Of a stretch of DNA of 64,000 bases, positions 1-8,219 are shown in pieces; position 1 is the first letter of the stretch; each line of letters opens with the position of its first letter. The DNA is taken from the NCBI RefSeq assembly GCF_940670765.1, contig NZ_CALNVW010000017.1, forward strand, positions 186,001 to 250,000, in the 5' to 3' direction. Under the pieces are notes generated by a model, which worked only from the letters and a program-made list of their open reading frames with translations, did not search any database and was not told the DNA's origin. The position numbers and the translations under genes are program-made. The DNA is from Streptomyces sp. A 4/2 (GTDB taxonomy: Bacteria; Actinomycetota; Actinomycetes; Streptomycetales; Streptomycetaceae).

Positions 1-2
1 GG

Positions 3-671
3 GACCAGGGCAATGCCCTGGTGGTGGAGCGCCGGGCCCGCCAGCGCGGCCTCGACGTGACGCGTATCGACGTACGCAGCGACCAGCCGGTACCGACCTC
101 CGGCGACATCTATCTGATCGGCGGCGGCGAGGACCGGCCGCAGCGGCTGGCCTCCGAGCGGCTGCGCCGCGACGGCGGCCTCAGCCGGGCGGCCTCCAAC
201 GGCGCGATCATCTTCTCGGTCTGCGCCGGGTACCAGATCCTCGGTCACGAGTTCATCAACGACCTCGGTGAGCGGGAGCCGGGTCTCGGTCTGCTGGACG
301 TCATCTCCACCCGCGGCGAGGGCGACCGCTGCGTCGGCGACGTGTACGCCGACATCGACCCGAGGCTCGGACTGCCGCAGCTGACCGGCTTCGAGAACCA
401 CCAGGGCATCACCCATCTCGGTCCGACCGCCCGGCCGTTCGCCCGGGTGCAGCTCGGCCGGGGCAACGGCACCGGCGACGGCACCGAGGGCGCGTACAAC
501 GACACCGTGTTCGGTACGTACATGCACGGCCCGGTGCTGGCCCGCAACCCGCTGATCGCCGACCTGCTGCTGAAACTGGCCCTCGACGTCAACGCGCTGC
601 CGCCGACGGACGACCGCTGGTACGAGGCCCTGCGCGCCGAGCGCATCGCCGCCGCGACCCAGCCCGCATGA
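3..671 (+). CDS. gatD: Lipid II isoglutaminyl synthase, glutamine amidotransferase subunit GatD (5' truncated by window edge)
   Basis: The reading frame is open to the left edge, so the true start lies outside; 222 residues are visible. The first visible residues, DQGNALVVERRARQRG, resemble the conserved N-terminal part of GatD, which usually has about 240 residues. A class I glutamine amidotransferase fold is indicated by the nucleophile elbow FSVCAGYQILG (catalytic Cys) and the late His in GTYMHGPVLARNP. In known GatD/MurT complexes this subunit releases ammonia from glutamine so that MurT can amidate D-Glu of lipid II on the cytoplasmic face of the membrane. MurT would be expected just upstream, outside the window. 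A CobB/CobQ-like amidotransferase of another pathway is the main alternative; the short single-domain length favours GatD. Confidence 0.85.
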   Translation, partial: DQGNALVVERRARQRGLDVTRIDVRSDQPVPTSGDIYLIGGGEDRPQRLASERLRRDGGLSRAASNGAIIFSVCAGYQILGHEFINDLGEREPGLGLLDVISTRGEGDRCVGDVYADIDPRLGLPQLTGFENHQGITHLGPTARPFARVQLGRGNGTGDGTEGAYNDTVFGTYMHGPVLARNPLIADLLLKLALDVNALPPTDDRWYEALRAERIAAATQPA

Positions 672-693
672 GGCTTCTCACGTACATCTGAGC

Positions 694-714
694 GGCGTCC
701 AGCAGTCGGACGCC
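694..714. terminator. Hairpin after gatD
   Basis: A 7-bp stem (GGCGTCC pairing with GGACGCC) with a 7-base loop lies 23 bases after the gatD stop and before pfkA. There is no T-tract, as is usual in high-GC actinomycetes. A possible -10 box TAGGGT at 742-747 for pfkA follows it. Confidence 0.45.
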
Positions 715-812
715 TGGTATGTCCCCGTCGCCCTCCGCCGGTAGGGTGACGGGGATCCAGCCCGGACGACGTGGTCCGGTCAGAGGCCCACGTTGCAAAG
801 GTAAGTCGGGCA

Positions 813-1838
813 ATGCGAATTGGTGTGCTCACCTCCGGCGGGGACTGCCCCGGCCTGAATGCCGTCATCCGCTCGGTCGTTCACCGCGCCGTCGTCGACC
901 ACGGCGACGAGGTCATCGGCTTCCACGACGGGTGGAAGGGCCTCCTCGAATGTGACTACCGCAAGCTCGACCTCGACGCGGTGGGCGGCATCCTGGCCCG
1001 GGGCGGTACGATCCTCGGCTCCTCCCGGGTGCAGCCCGCGCATCTGCGGGACGGCGTGGAGCGCGCCAGGGGTCATGTGGCCGATCTCGGCCTGGACGCG
1101 ATCATCCCGATAGGCGGCGAGGGCACGCTGAAGGCGGCGAACCTGCTCTCCGAGGCGGGGCTGCCGATCGTCGGCGTACCGAAGACCATCGACAACGACA
1201 TCGCGTCGACCGATGTCACCTTCGGCTTCGACACGGCCGTCGGAGTCGCGACCGAGGCACTGGACCGGCTCAAGACCACCGCCGAATCGCACCAGCGGGT
1301 GCTGATCGTCGAGGTCATGGGGCGGCACACCGGCTGGATCGCCCTGCATTCGGGCATGGCCGCCGGGGCCCACGCGATCGTCGTTCCCGAGCGTCCCTTC
1401 GACATGGACGAGCTGACGGAAGTGGTCGGCAGGCGCTTCTCGGCGGGCAAGAAGTTCGCGATCGTCGTGGTCGCCGAGGGTGCCAAGCCGCGCGAGGGCT
1501 CGATGAGCTTCGACGTCGGGGCCAAGGACGTGTACGGACACGAGCGCTTCGCCGGGGTGGCCAGGCAGCTCTCCATCGAGCTGGAGGAGCGCCTCGGCAA
1601 GGAGGCCCGCCCGGTGATACTGGGCCACGTGCAGCGCGGCGGCACCCCGACCGCGTACGACCGGGTCCTCGCGACCCGTTTCGGCTGGCACGCGGTCGAG
1701 GCCGCGCACCGCGGCGCGTTCGGCATGCTGACCGCGCTGCACGGCACGGAGATCAACCTGGTGCCGCTGGCGCAGGCGGTGGAGACCCTCAAGACCGTCC
1801 CGGCCGAGCGGTACGCCGAGGCCGAGTGCGTTCTCTGA
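813..1838 (+). CDS. pfkA: ATP-dependent 6-phosphofructokinase
   Basis: 341 residues, the usual length of Streptomyces PfkA. It phosphorylates fructose 6-phosphate to fructose 1,6-bisphosphate in glycolysis. The start is ATG 813, because the family N-terminus MRIGVLTSGGDCPGLNA begins there; an in-frame GTG at 771 would add 14 unrelated residues. Visible motifs are the nucleotide loop TSGGDCPG (residues 7-14), GGEGT (101-105), the catalytic PKTIDND (123-129, Asp127) and MGRHTGW. Gly at position 104 is the residue that favours ATP over pyrophosphate as phosphoryl donor, although Lys124 is shared with PPi enzymes; this mix is typical of actinobacterial ATP-PFKs. Streptomycetes carry several paralogues, so this may be a secondary isozyme. 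A strong hairpin follows the gene. Confidence 0.93.
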   Translation: MRIGVLTSGGDCPGLNAVIRSVVHRAVVDHGDEVIGFHDGWKGLLECDYRKLDLDAVGGILARGGTILGSSRVQPAHLRDGVERARGHVADLGLDAIIPIGGEGTLKAANLLSEAGLPIVGVPKTIDNDIASTDVTFGFDTAVGVATEALDRLKTTAESHQRVLIVEVMGRHTGWIALHSGMAAGAHAIVVPERPFDMDELTEVVGRRFSAGKKFAIVVVAEGAKPREGSMSFDVGAKDVYGHERFAGVARQLSIELEERLGKEARPVILGHVQRGGTPTAYDRVLATRFGWHAVEAAHRGAFGMLTALHGTEINLVPLAQAVETLKTVPAERYAEAECVL

Positions 1839-1883
1839 GTCCACCGGCCGGACCAGGGCTTCACATTCGCCCGATACGGTACG

Positions 1884-1921
1884 AACTGCCCCCGGTCGCA
1901 ACTGCGGCCGGGGGCAGTTCT
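1884..1921. terminator. Strong hairpin terminator after pfkA
   Basis: An inverted repeat with arms GAACTGCCCCCGG (1884-1896) and CCGGGGGCAGTTC (1909-1921) and a 12-base loop. It lies 46 bases past the pfkA stop and 41 bases before the next start, so it should separate the two transcription units. Confidence 0.8.
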
Positions 1922-1961
1922 ACGCTGGTGCGGACATCGGGCACGAATCAGGAGTGAGCGG

Positions 1962-2915
1962 ATGGACCACAGCGGGCACGGCATGACCATGGATCTGCCG
2001 CCGTTCACGCTGGGACGGGGGCTGGAGTTCTCCGCGGACCCGTTCTTCCTGATCAGCTGTCTGGTGGGGCTCGCCCTGTACGGCTGGGGCGTCGTGCGGC
2101 TGCGCCGACGCGGCGACAGCTGGCCGGTCCACCGGATCGCACTCTTCGTCGTCGGCGTGCTGACCGTCGGGGTGACGATGTGCACCAAGCTGAACGACTA
2201 CGGCATGGTCATGTTCAGCGTGCACATGGTGCAGCACATGATCATCAGCATGCTCTCGCCCATCCTGTTGCTGCTCGGCGCACCCGTGACCCTGGCGCTT
2301 CGGGCGCTGCCGGTCGCGGGCCGGGGCAACCGCAAGGGGCCGAGGGAGCTGCTGCTCGCCCTGCTGCAGAGCCGGTACATGCGTGTCATCACGCATCCGG
2401 CGTTCACCATCCCGCTGTTCATCGCCAGCCTCTACGGCCTGTACTTCACCCCGCTGTTCGACACCCTGATGGGGTCGAAGACCGGGCACATCGCGATGAT
2501 GGTGCACTTCCTCTTCGTCGGCCTGGTCTTCTTCTGGCCGATCATGGGCGTGGACCCGGGACCGCACCGGCCCGGCTACATCATGCGGATGCTGGAGCTC
2601 TTCGCGGGAATGCCCTTCCACGCGTTCTTCGGCATCGCGCTGATGATGGGGACCGAGCCGATGGTGCAGGTGTACAAGCATCCGCCGGTGTCGCTGGGGA
2701 TCGACGCGCTCAGCGACCAGGAGGCCGCGGGCGGGATCGCCTGGGCCTTCAGCGAGATCCCGTCGGTGCTGGTGCTGATCGCCCTGGTCTTCCAGTGGTA
2801 CAGCTCGGAACAGCGGATCGCCCGGCGCTCCGACCGGGCGGAGGACCGCAACGGCGACCAGGAGCTGGCCGCGTACAACGCCTACCTCGCGTCACTGGGT
2901 ACCCGCGGGCAGTAG
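1962..2915 (+). CDS. CtaG-like (Caa3_CtaG family) cytochrome c oxidase assembly membrane protein
   Basis: 317 residues, an integral membrane protein with about seven hydrophobic helices. It matches the Caa3_CtaG family, which is linked to copper delivery and assembly of caa3-type cytochrome oxidase. The motif HMVQHM (His88, His92) in the third helix region and the stretch SPILLLLGAPVTLALRALP are family hallmarks. The N-terminus MDHSGHGMTMD is rich in His and Met, which suits an exposed copper-binding segment; that role is inference. The start ATG 1962 has a good ribosome binding site (AGGAGTGAG). The gene follows a terminator, so it probably has its own promoter. The oxidase genes themselves are not in this window. 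Confidence 0.85.
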   Translation: MDHSGHGMTMDLPPFTLGRGLEFSADPFFLISCLVGLALYGWGVVRLRRRGDSWPVHRIALFVVGVLTVGVTMCTKLNDYGMVMFSVHMVQHMIISMLSPILLLLGAPVTLALRALPVAGRGNRKGPRELLLALLQSRYMRVITHPAFTIPLFIASLYGLYFTPLFDTLMGSKTGHIAMMVHFLFVGLVFFWPIMGVDPGPHRPGYIMRMLELFAGMPFHAFFGIALMMGTEPMVQVYKHPPVSLGIDALSDQEAAGGIAWAFSEIPSVLVLIALVFQWYSSEQRIARRSDRAEDRNGDQELAAYNAYLASLGTRGQ

Positions 2916-2970
2916 CGGAGGAGGCCCTCCTCGGGCGACGATGGCCACTCCATCTCCAGAAGGAGGGGCC

Positions 2971-3132
2971 ATGCCCGGTTCCACGAAGACGATGGGTGTC
3001 ATCACCGTAGGAGCCCTGGTCACGGTGACGGGCTACTCGGCGGTGCTCGGGAGCAACGGCTGGCTGTGGTTCGGCTGGGTGGTGCTGGGGCTGGTGACCC
3101 TCGGGATGATCGCGTCGCGTGGCAGCCGCTGA
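2971..3132 (+). CDS. Small two-helix membrane protein, unknown function
   Basis: 53 residues. The start ATG 2971 is chosen over the upstream ATG 2941 because a strong site AGGAGGGG (2961-2968) lies just before it. The protein consists of two hydrophobic segments (about residues 8-22 and 27-46) joined by a short turn and ending in a basic tail ARSGSR-like sequence (SRGSR), so the C-terminus is probably cytoplasmic. I recognise no family. It is probably co-transcribed with the CtaG-like gene 55 bases upstream; a short GAGGAGG/CCTCCTC hairpin in that gap (about 2919-2934) may reduce read-through. Confidence 0.65.
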   Translation: MPGSTKTMGVITVGALVTVTGYSAVLGSNGWLWFGWVVLGLVTLGMIASRGSR

Positions 3133-3221
3133 GCTGCCGGTTTCGGTCCGTCGGCTATCGCACGAGGCCGGCCGGCGTCTACTGTGCGTCGGCGCCGGGG
3201 GTTCACGGGAGGCAGGCCGCG

Positions 3222-3923
3222 ATGTTCTACTACCTGTTGAAGTACGCCGTTCTGAGACCTCTGCTGCGCCTGCTGTTCCGGCCCAGGATCGAGGGGCTCG
3301 ACCACATCCCGAGGGACGGCGCCGCCATCGTTGCGGGCAACCACCTCTCGTTCTCCGACCACTTCCTGATGCCGGTCGTCCTCAAACGGCGCATCACCTT
3401 CCTCGCGAAACAGGAGTACTTCACCGGTCCCGGGCTCAAGGGCCGGCTGACCGCCGCGTTCTTCCGCAGCGTGGGACAGATCCCGGTGGACCGGTCCGGC
3501 AGGGAAGCGGGCAGGGCCGCGGTCCGCGAAGGGCTCGGCGTGCTCAGCAGGGGTGAGCTGCTCGGGATCTACCCGGAGGGGACCCGGTCGCACGACGGCA
3601 GGCTGTACAAGGGCAAGGTGGGAGTCGCCGTGATGGCCGTCCGGGGCGGGGTCCCGGTGGTGCCGTGCGCGATGGTCGGCACCTTCGAGATCCAGCCGCC
3701 CGGACAGCGGATGCCGAAGATCAAGCGGGTGACGATCCGCTTCGGCGAACCGCTGGACTTCAGCCGCTACGCGGGCCTGGAGAACGAGAAGGCAGCGCTG
3801 CGCGCGGTCACCGACGAGATCATGTACGCGATCCTCGGGCTCTCGGGCCAGGAGTACGTCGACGCGTACGCCGCGGACGTGAAGGCCGCACACGCGAAGA
3901 AGTTCCCGCGAAGGCTGCGCTGA
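3222..3923 (+). CDS. 1-acyl-sn-glycerol-3-phosphate acyltransferase (PlsC family)
   Basis: 233 residues. PlsC enzymes transfer an acyl chain to lysophosphatidic acid at the membrane to make phosphatidic acid. The catalytic HX4D motif is present as NHLSFSD (His41, Asp46), and the glycerol-phosphate binding motif is YPEGTRS (117-123). The N-terminus FYYLLKYAVLRPLLRLLF is a hydrophobic membrane-association helix. The start ATG 3222 has GGGAGGCAG upstream; the longer frame from 3066 lacks family similarity in its extra residues. Genomes of this type carry several PlsC paralogues, so the exact acyl acceptor is uncertain. Confidence 0.88.
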   Translation: MFYYLLKYAVLRPLLRLLFRPRIEGLDHIPRDGAAIVAGNHLSFSDHFLMPVVLKRRITFLAKQEYFTGPGLKGRLTAAFFRSVGQIPVDRSGREAGRAAVREGLGVLSRGELLGIYPEGTRSHDGRLYKGKVGVAVMAVRGGVPVVPCAMVGTFEIQPPGQRMPKIKRVTIRFGEPLDFSRYAGLENEKAALRAVTDEIMYAILGLSGQEYVDAYAADVKAAHAKKFPRRLR

Positions 3924-4002
3924 CGACCGGTCGGACGGTCCGGCTCGGCCCTGGGCAGATTCCTCTGGTGCCGCCGGGCGGGTGCGCCGTAGCGTCGGCC
4001 GC

Positions 4003-5037
4003 ATGAGCAGAGGAAGTGTTTTCGTACTCGGGGCCACCGGGCAGATCGGGCGCGCGGCGGTGCGCGCGCTGGTGTCGGACGGCTGGGAGGTCCGGGCGGC
4101 CGCACGCGGGGCGGACCGCGACGCGAGCTGGCCCGGGGAGGTGCGTTCGGTGCGCGTCGACCGCGACGCCGAGGGGGAGCTGGCCACCGCGCTCGGTGAC
4201 GGCTGCGACGTACTGGTCGACATGGTCGCGTACGGCCATGCCCACGCCCGGCAGCTGACCGGCCTCGCGGACCGGATCGGCTCGGCGGTGGTGATATCCA
4301 GCGGCGCGGTGTACGAGGACGCCGAGGGCCGCAGTTTCGACACCATGGGTGATCCGGACGGCGAGCCGCGCTACCCGGTGCCGATCCCGGAGGACCAGCG
4401 GACCCTGGCGCCGGGCCCGCAGACGTACGGCACCCGCAAGACCGCCCTGGAACAGGGGCTGCTGGCAGCGGCCGGGACGCTGCCGGTGACGCTGGTGCGG
4501 GCGGGCGCGATCCACGGCCCGCACTGCCGTTCCCCGCGTGAGCTGTTCTTCGTGAAGCGCGCGCTGGACAAGCGTCCGGTGCGGATCCTGGCCCACGGCG
4601 GCCGGAGCCGCTTCCATCCGGCGCACGTCTCCAACCTCGCGGAGCTGATCCGGCTGGCGGCGCTGCGACCGGGGGCGCGCGTCCTCAACGGCGCGGATCC
4701 GCAGGCGCCGACCGTCGCGGAGATCAGTACGGCGATCGACGAGGCCGTCGGGGTGCGGAGCGAACTGGTCCTGATCGAGGGGCCCGCCCCGGTCGGCAAC
4801 ACGCCCTGGGGCGTGGACCGCCCCGTCGTGTACGACATGTCGGCGGCCGAACGCGAGCTGGGCTACCGCCCGGTGACCGGGTACGCGGAGTCGCTGCCCG
4901 CGACGGTGGAGTGGCTCACCGCGCAGCTCCACGGCCGGGACTGGCGGGAGGCCTTCCCCACCCTGGCGAGGACGTACGACCCGCACGGCGACCTCTTCGA
5001 CTACGCGGCGGAGGACGCCTGGCTCAGCAGGGCCTGA
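4003..5037 (+). CDS. NAD-dependent epimerase/dehydratase (extended SDR)
   Basis: 344 residues with an N-terminal Rossmann fold: the glycine motif GATGQIG (10-16) and the active-site pair Tyr142/Lys146 in TYGTRK. These define an extended short-chain dehydrogenase/reductase of the nucleoside-diphosphate-sugar epimerase group; the true substrate cannot be read from sequence. The ATG at 4003 has no Shine-Dalgarno sequence but a TAGCGT box at 3990-3995, seven bases upstream, so the mRNA is probably leaderless. A bidirectional hairpin follows at 5068-5103, separating it from the convergent peptidase gene. Confidence 0.82.
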   Translation: MSRGSVFVLGATGQIGRAAVRALVSDGWEVRAAARGADRDASWPGEVRSVRVDRDAEGELATALGDGCDVLVDMVAYGHAHARQLTGLADRIGSAVVISSGAVYEDAEGRSFDTMGDPDGEPRYPVPIPEDQRTLAPGPQTYGTRKTALEQGLLAAAGTLPVTLVRAGAIHGPHCRSPRELFFVKRALDKRPVRILAHGGRSRFHPAHVSNLAELIRLAALRPGARVLNGADPQAPTVAEISTAIDEAVGVRSELVLIEGPAPVGNTPWGVDRPVVYDMSAAERELGYRPVTGYAESLPATVEWLTAQLHGRDWREAFPTLARTYDPHGDLFDYAAEDAWLSRA

Positions 5038-5067
5038 CCGGTGCCACGACCTGACGCGAACACCCGC

Positions 5068-5103
5068 GAGGGGGGCCGCCGGAACGACTCCGGCGACCCC
5101 CCT
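5068..5103. terminator. Bidirectional hairpin between convergent genes
   Basis: The arms GGGGGGCCGCCGGA and TCCGGCGACCCCCC pair with one mismatch around a short loop. It sits between the epimerase stop (5037) and the convergent peptidase stop (5123) and can serve both. Confidence 0.75.
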
Positions 5104-5122
5104 CCCGGTGGGACGTGCGGCC

Positions 5123-6721
5123 TTACGGCTGCGGCGTGGCGTGCGGGGCGCACGTCACATCGTGGCGGTCGGTGCTGCCGGTGAGCAGATAGCTGTCCAC
5201 CCGGGAGTTGATGCACGGGTTGACGAGCCCGGTCACACCGTGCGAACCCGCGTCCTTCTCGATGATCAGACGCGAACCCTTGAATCGCTGGTGCAGGTCG
5301 ACAGCGCCCTGGAACGGGGTGGCCGCGTCACGCGTGGACTGCACGATCAGGACCGGCGGGAGTCCCTTGCCCGTGTGGACGTCCACCGGGGTCTGCTGCT
5401 TGGCGGGCCAGGTGGCACACGGCAGGTTCATCCAGGCGTTGGACCAGGTGAGGAAGGGATAGTCCTTGTTGAGCCGGGTGTTGTCCCGGTCCCACTTCTG
5501 CCAGCTGGTCGGCCACTTGGCATCGGCGCACTCGACCGCGGTGTAGACGGCGGTGCCGTTCTCCGCGGAGATGTTGCCCGCGACGTCGGACATGTCGGGG
5601 CCCGCCGCGTCGACCAGGGCCTGCGTGTCACCTGCCCGGTACTGGCTCCAGACCTTGGCGACCGGTACCCACGAGGAGTCGTAGTACGGGGCGTTCTGGA
5701 AGTAGCCGAGCAGTTCGCTGGGGCCGACGACTCCGCCGATCGGGTGCTTCTTCGCCTCGGCCCGCAGCTTCAGCCACTGCTGCTCGACCTCGGCCGCGGT
5801 ACGCCCGATGTGGAAGGTGGCGTCGTTCTTGGCGACCCAGGTCTGCCAGTCGTTCCAGCGGCCCTGGAACGCCACGTCCTGGTTGAGGTTGGCCTCGTAC
5901 CAGATGTTGGACTGCTCGGGGTCGACCACACTGTCGACGATCATCCGGCGGACATGGTCGGGGAAGAGCGTCCCGTACACCGCGCCGAGGTAGGTGCCGT
6001 AGGAGACGCCCAGGTAGTTGAGCTTCTTCTCGCCGAGCGCGGCACGGATGACATCCAGGTCCCGTGCGGTGTTCGGCGTGGTCATGTACGGCAGCATCGC
6101 GCCGCTGCGCGCCTTGCAGCCGTCGGCGTACTCCGCCGCGAGCTTGCGCTGGGCCCGCTTGTCGGCCTCGCTGTCCGGTACGGGATCGGCCTTCGGGGCA
6201 CTGACGTACGCCTGCGGGTCGATGCAGGAGATCGGCGCCGAGTGGCCCACCCCCCGCGGGTCGAAGCCCACGTAGTCGTACGCCTTGGCGGTGTTGGCCC
6301 AGAGTGCGCTCTTGTTGGTGATCCTGGTGGGGAAGCGCATGCCCGAACCACCGGGGCCGCCGGGGTTGTAGACGAGGGAGCCCTGTCGCTCGGACTTGGT
6401 TCCGGTGCTCGTCGCGCGGTCGACGGCGAGCTTGATCTGCTTCCCGTCGGGCTTGGCGTAGTCGACCGGGACGGTGACCCAACCGCACTGGATGGGTTTC
6501 GCGAGTGCCCAGTCCGCCGGACAGTCCTGCCAGTCGATGCCTGCGCTCGCCGCACGCGCGGCGGCGACCGCGGCGCCGTGCGCCTCGGAGCTGCCGTGGT
6601 TTCCGTGCCGGCTGCCGTGGCCTCGCCCGTCGGCGATCGCCGACGGAGCCGCCATGGCGCCCGCTATGAGAGTCGCCGCGGCCAGAGCGCCGGCCGAGCC
6701 GAGCACTGCGGTACGTCTCAC
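5123..6721 (-). CDS. Secreted tripeptidyl-aminopeptidase-like alpha/beta hydrolase
   Basis: 532 residues. It resembles the Streptomyces tripeptidyl aminopeptidases (TAP/SlpD/SlpE group), extracellular serine peptidases that release tripeptides from protein N-termini. The start GTG 6721 is preceded by GGGGAGGT and begins a signal peptide (RR near the start, hydrophobic core about residues 5-25, AIA-D cleavage region near 28-31). The oxyanion-type motif NPGGPGGSG is followed by the nucleophile elbow GVSYG (Ser240), then Asp465 in STRDAATP and His494 in GSHG; the last two lie in the TAP C-terminal domain. A Ser-rich/His linker follows the signal. A longer frame upstream to 6817 is not used, because it would bury the signal peptide. 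Substrate range cannot be predicted. Confidence 0.88.
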   Translation of the reverse strand: MRRTAVLGSAGALAAATLIAGAMAAPSAIADGRGHGSRHGNHGSSEAHGAAVAAARAASAGIDWQDCPADWALAKPIQCGWVTVPVDYAKPDGKQIKLAVDRATSTGTKSERQGSLVYNPGGPGGSGMRFPTRITNKSALWANTAKAYDYVGFDPRGVGHSAPISCIDPQAYVSAPKADPVPDSEADKRAQRKLAAEYADGCKARSGAMLPYMTTPNTARDLDVIRAALGEKKLNYLGVSYGTYLGAVYGTLFPDHVRRMIVDSVVDPEQSNIWYEANLNQDVAFQGRWNDWQTWVAKNDATFHIGRTAAEVEQQWLKLRAEAKKHPIGGVVGPSELLGYFQNAPYYDSSWVPVAKVWSQYRAGDTQALVDAAGPDMSDVAGNISAENGTAVYTAVECADAKWPTSWQKWDRDNTRLNKDYPFLTWSNAWMNLPCATWPAKQQTPVDVHTGKGLPPVLIVQSTRDAATPFQGAVDLHQRFKGSRLIIEKDAGSHGVTGLVNPCINSRVDSYLLTGSTDRHDVTCAPHATPQP

Positions 6722-6930
6722 GTGGTACCTCCCCCTGAGTGAAGCACCGCTCGCCGCGGCGCTCTCCAGTACATACGGGGGATCTTTGCCTGTGAACCGT
6801 TCCTGACAACAGGCCACATGGGCGTTTCTTTACCAACCCGAAATGCGGAGTCTCCTGTCCCGGTGAGCGGTGCAGCGGGGCGGAACCGGAGCACTCCCGC
6901 TGCGGCACCCGGCCTTCCGGCGGTTCTCGA

Positions 6931-7200
6931 TCACCGCTCTCGGTGTTCCGCCGCGATCCCGAAGCGCCCGCGTTCGCCGGGAGCGGACGTGACCGGGTGG
7001 ACCGAGGACACCGCACTGGTCACCTGTTCCTCGGCCGCCTCCCGCATGCTTTCGAGTCGCTCCAGGTCAGCGGCGGAGACCAGGGCCACGAGCGGCTTGC
7101 CGTGCCGCGTCACCACCACCCGCTCCCCGCCGTAGACGACACGGTTGATCAGCTCGGCGAGCTCTGCCCGGGCTTGCGTCACCGGAATCTCATAGGCCAT
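6931..7200 (-). CDS. Phd/YefM-family antitoxin, apparently without a toxin partner
   Basis: 89 residues. The N-terminal part [20 protein letters not shown] followed by [17 protein letters not shown] is the classic Phd/YefM DNA-binding fold, which in known systems represses its own promoter and neutralises a Doc or YoeB/Txe toxin. No toxin-like reading frame lies on either side: downstream is a 209-base gap and then the peptidase, and upstream is the divergent ClpP gene. The start ATG 7200 is chosen because a near-consensus TATGAT box lies seven bases upstream (7208-7213), giving a leaderless message; an in-frame ATG at 7209 would add MGS. The C-terminal 30 residues are polar and probably the disordered toxin-binding arm. 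Confidence 0.83.
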   Translation of the reverse strand: MAYEIPVTQARAELAELINRVVYGGERVVVTRHGKPLVALVSAADLERLESMREAAEEQVTSAVSSVHPVTSAPGERGRFGIAAEHRER

Positions 7201-7270
7201 GCTCCCCATCATAACGGCCTGTACGTCCTGTACATTTTTTACAGAGGCGTCATCCGAGGAGAGGTATGCC
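7201..7270. promoter_or_regulatory. Divergent promoter region with repeated GTAC boxes
   Basis: This 70-base gap separates the Phd antitoxin (leftward) from the ClpP paralogue (rightward). On the minus strand TATGAT (7208-7213) is a likely -10 for a leaderless antitoxin message. On the plus strand TACATT (7231-7236) is a candidate -10 for clpP, followed by the site GAGGAGAGG before ATG 7271. The segment CCTGTACGTCCTGTAC at about 7219-7234 is a direct repeat containing two GTAC cores 11 bases apart, about one helical turn, and it lies between the two -10 boxes. Phd proteins autoregulate by binding short repeats, so this is a candidate operator; the assignment is inference. Confidence 0.5.
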
Positions 7271-7903
7271 ATGCACCGGCCTTCCGCCCGCCACGTCCTC
7301 CCTGAGTTCACCGAACGCACCAGTTCCGGGAGCCGCACCCTCGACCCGTACTCCAAACTGCTCGGGGAACGCATCGTCTTCCTGGGGACCGCTGTCGACG
7401 ACACCGCGGTCAACGATGCGATCGCGCAGTTCCTGTATCTGGAGTACGACTCCCCCGACCAGGACATCTCGCTGTACATCAACTCCCCCGGCGGCCCGGT
7501 CGACGCGATGACCGCGCTCTACGACACGATGCAGGCCGTTTCCTGTGACATCGCGACGTTCTGCCTGGGGCAGGCGGCGTCGACGGCGGCCGTACTGCTG
7601 GCCGCGGGCGCCCCCGGTAAACGCACGGCGCTGCCGGGGGCGCGGGTCGTCGTGCAACAGCCCGCCTTCGACGAACCGGTGCAGGGTCAGCTGTCCGATC
7701 TGGACATCCACGCCCGCGAGTTGCTCAGGGTGCGAACGGTGGTGGCGGACCTGCTGGCACGTCACACCGGGCAGTCCGCGGACCGGATCGCGGCCGACAT
7801 CGAGCGGGACCAGGTGTTCGACGCGGCCCGAGCCCGGGAGTACGGACTGGTGGACCAGGTGCTGGACAGCCGTAAGCAGTCCGCCGCCGGGCCCGGCAGG
7901 TGA
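7271..7903 (+). CDS. clpP: ClpP-family protein with catalytic His replaced by Gln
   Basis: 210 residues, the usual ClpP length. ClpP forms tetradecameric barrels that degrade proteins fed by Clp ATPases. Fold motifs are clear: [19 protein letters not shown] (about 69-87), the nucleophile region GQAASTAA with Ser104, and EYGLVD near the end. The Asp of the triad is retained as Asp176 in ADIERD. The position of the catalytic His in the canonical ARIMIHQP is occupied by Gln129 in ARVVVQQP; the codon is CAA, read directly. This protein should therefore be inactive alone, or act as a structural or regulatory ring subunit, as known for ClpR-type subunits. It is monocistronic with respect to other clp genes; a small unknown gene follows 7 bases later. 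The start ATG 7271 has GAGGAGAGG upstream. Confidence 0.88.
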   Translation: MHRPSARHVLPEFTERTSSGSRTLDPYSKLLGERIVFLGTAVDDTAVNDAIAQFLYLEYDSPDQDISLYINSPGGPVDAMTALYDTMQAVSCDIATFCLGQAASTAAVLLAAGAPGKRTALPGARVVVQQPAFDEPVQGQLSDLDIHARELLRVRTVVADLLARHTGQSADRIAADIERDQVFDAARAREYGLVDQVLDSRKQSAAGPGR

Positions 7904-7910
7904 ATCGCCC

Positions 7911-8219
7911 GTGCTGCCGCCCGAGTTGCCACCGCTGCCCGCACTCACCCGCGCCGAGGGCCGGCTCATCGACAACTATCTCGAGGTGGTCGATCAGTTG
8001 GGGCGCATCAATCCGGCACACGGGGGTGACACCTACAGCGCGCTCCGCGCGGCGCAGGCGCTCGCCGGCCGTGCCGTTGCCCTGCGGGACGCCCTGACGC
8101 TGATGCACCAGCGCGGCGAAAGCCGTCTGCACGCCGAAACTCTGGTCCGCGCACTGCTGGTTCTGGACGGCGAGCGCAGGACCGGGCGCGTCACCGTGCC
8201 CCGGGCCACCGCCGGCTGA
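7911..8219 (+). CDS. Small helical protein coupled to the ClpP paralogue, unknown
   Basis: 102 residues from GTG 7911, 7 bases after the clpP stop, so the two are probably translated together from one message. The sequence is proline-rich for the first 12 residues and then almost entirely amphipathic helix: EGRLIDNYLEVVDQLGRIN, DTYSALRAAQALAGRAVALR, SRLHAETLVRALLVLDGERR. I recognise no family. Tight coupling to a ClpP variant suggests an accessory or adaptor role, but that is inference only. The frame is also open far upstream within clpP, so the start is chosen by spacing and by the GGCAGG site at the clpP end. Confidence 0.6.
   Translation: MLPPELPPLPALTRAEGRLIDNYLEVVDQLGRINPAHGGDTYSALRAAQALAGRAVALRDALTLMHQRGESRLHAETLVRALLVLDGERRTGRVTVPRATAG

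Noticed and set aside
5108..6742. A 544-codon plus-strand frame opposite the secreted peptidase
   Set aside because: Composition is Gly/Arg/Val-rich with no motif, while the minus strand encodes a full signal-peptide hydrolase with a complete triad.
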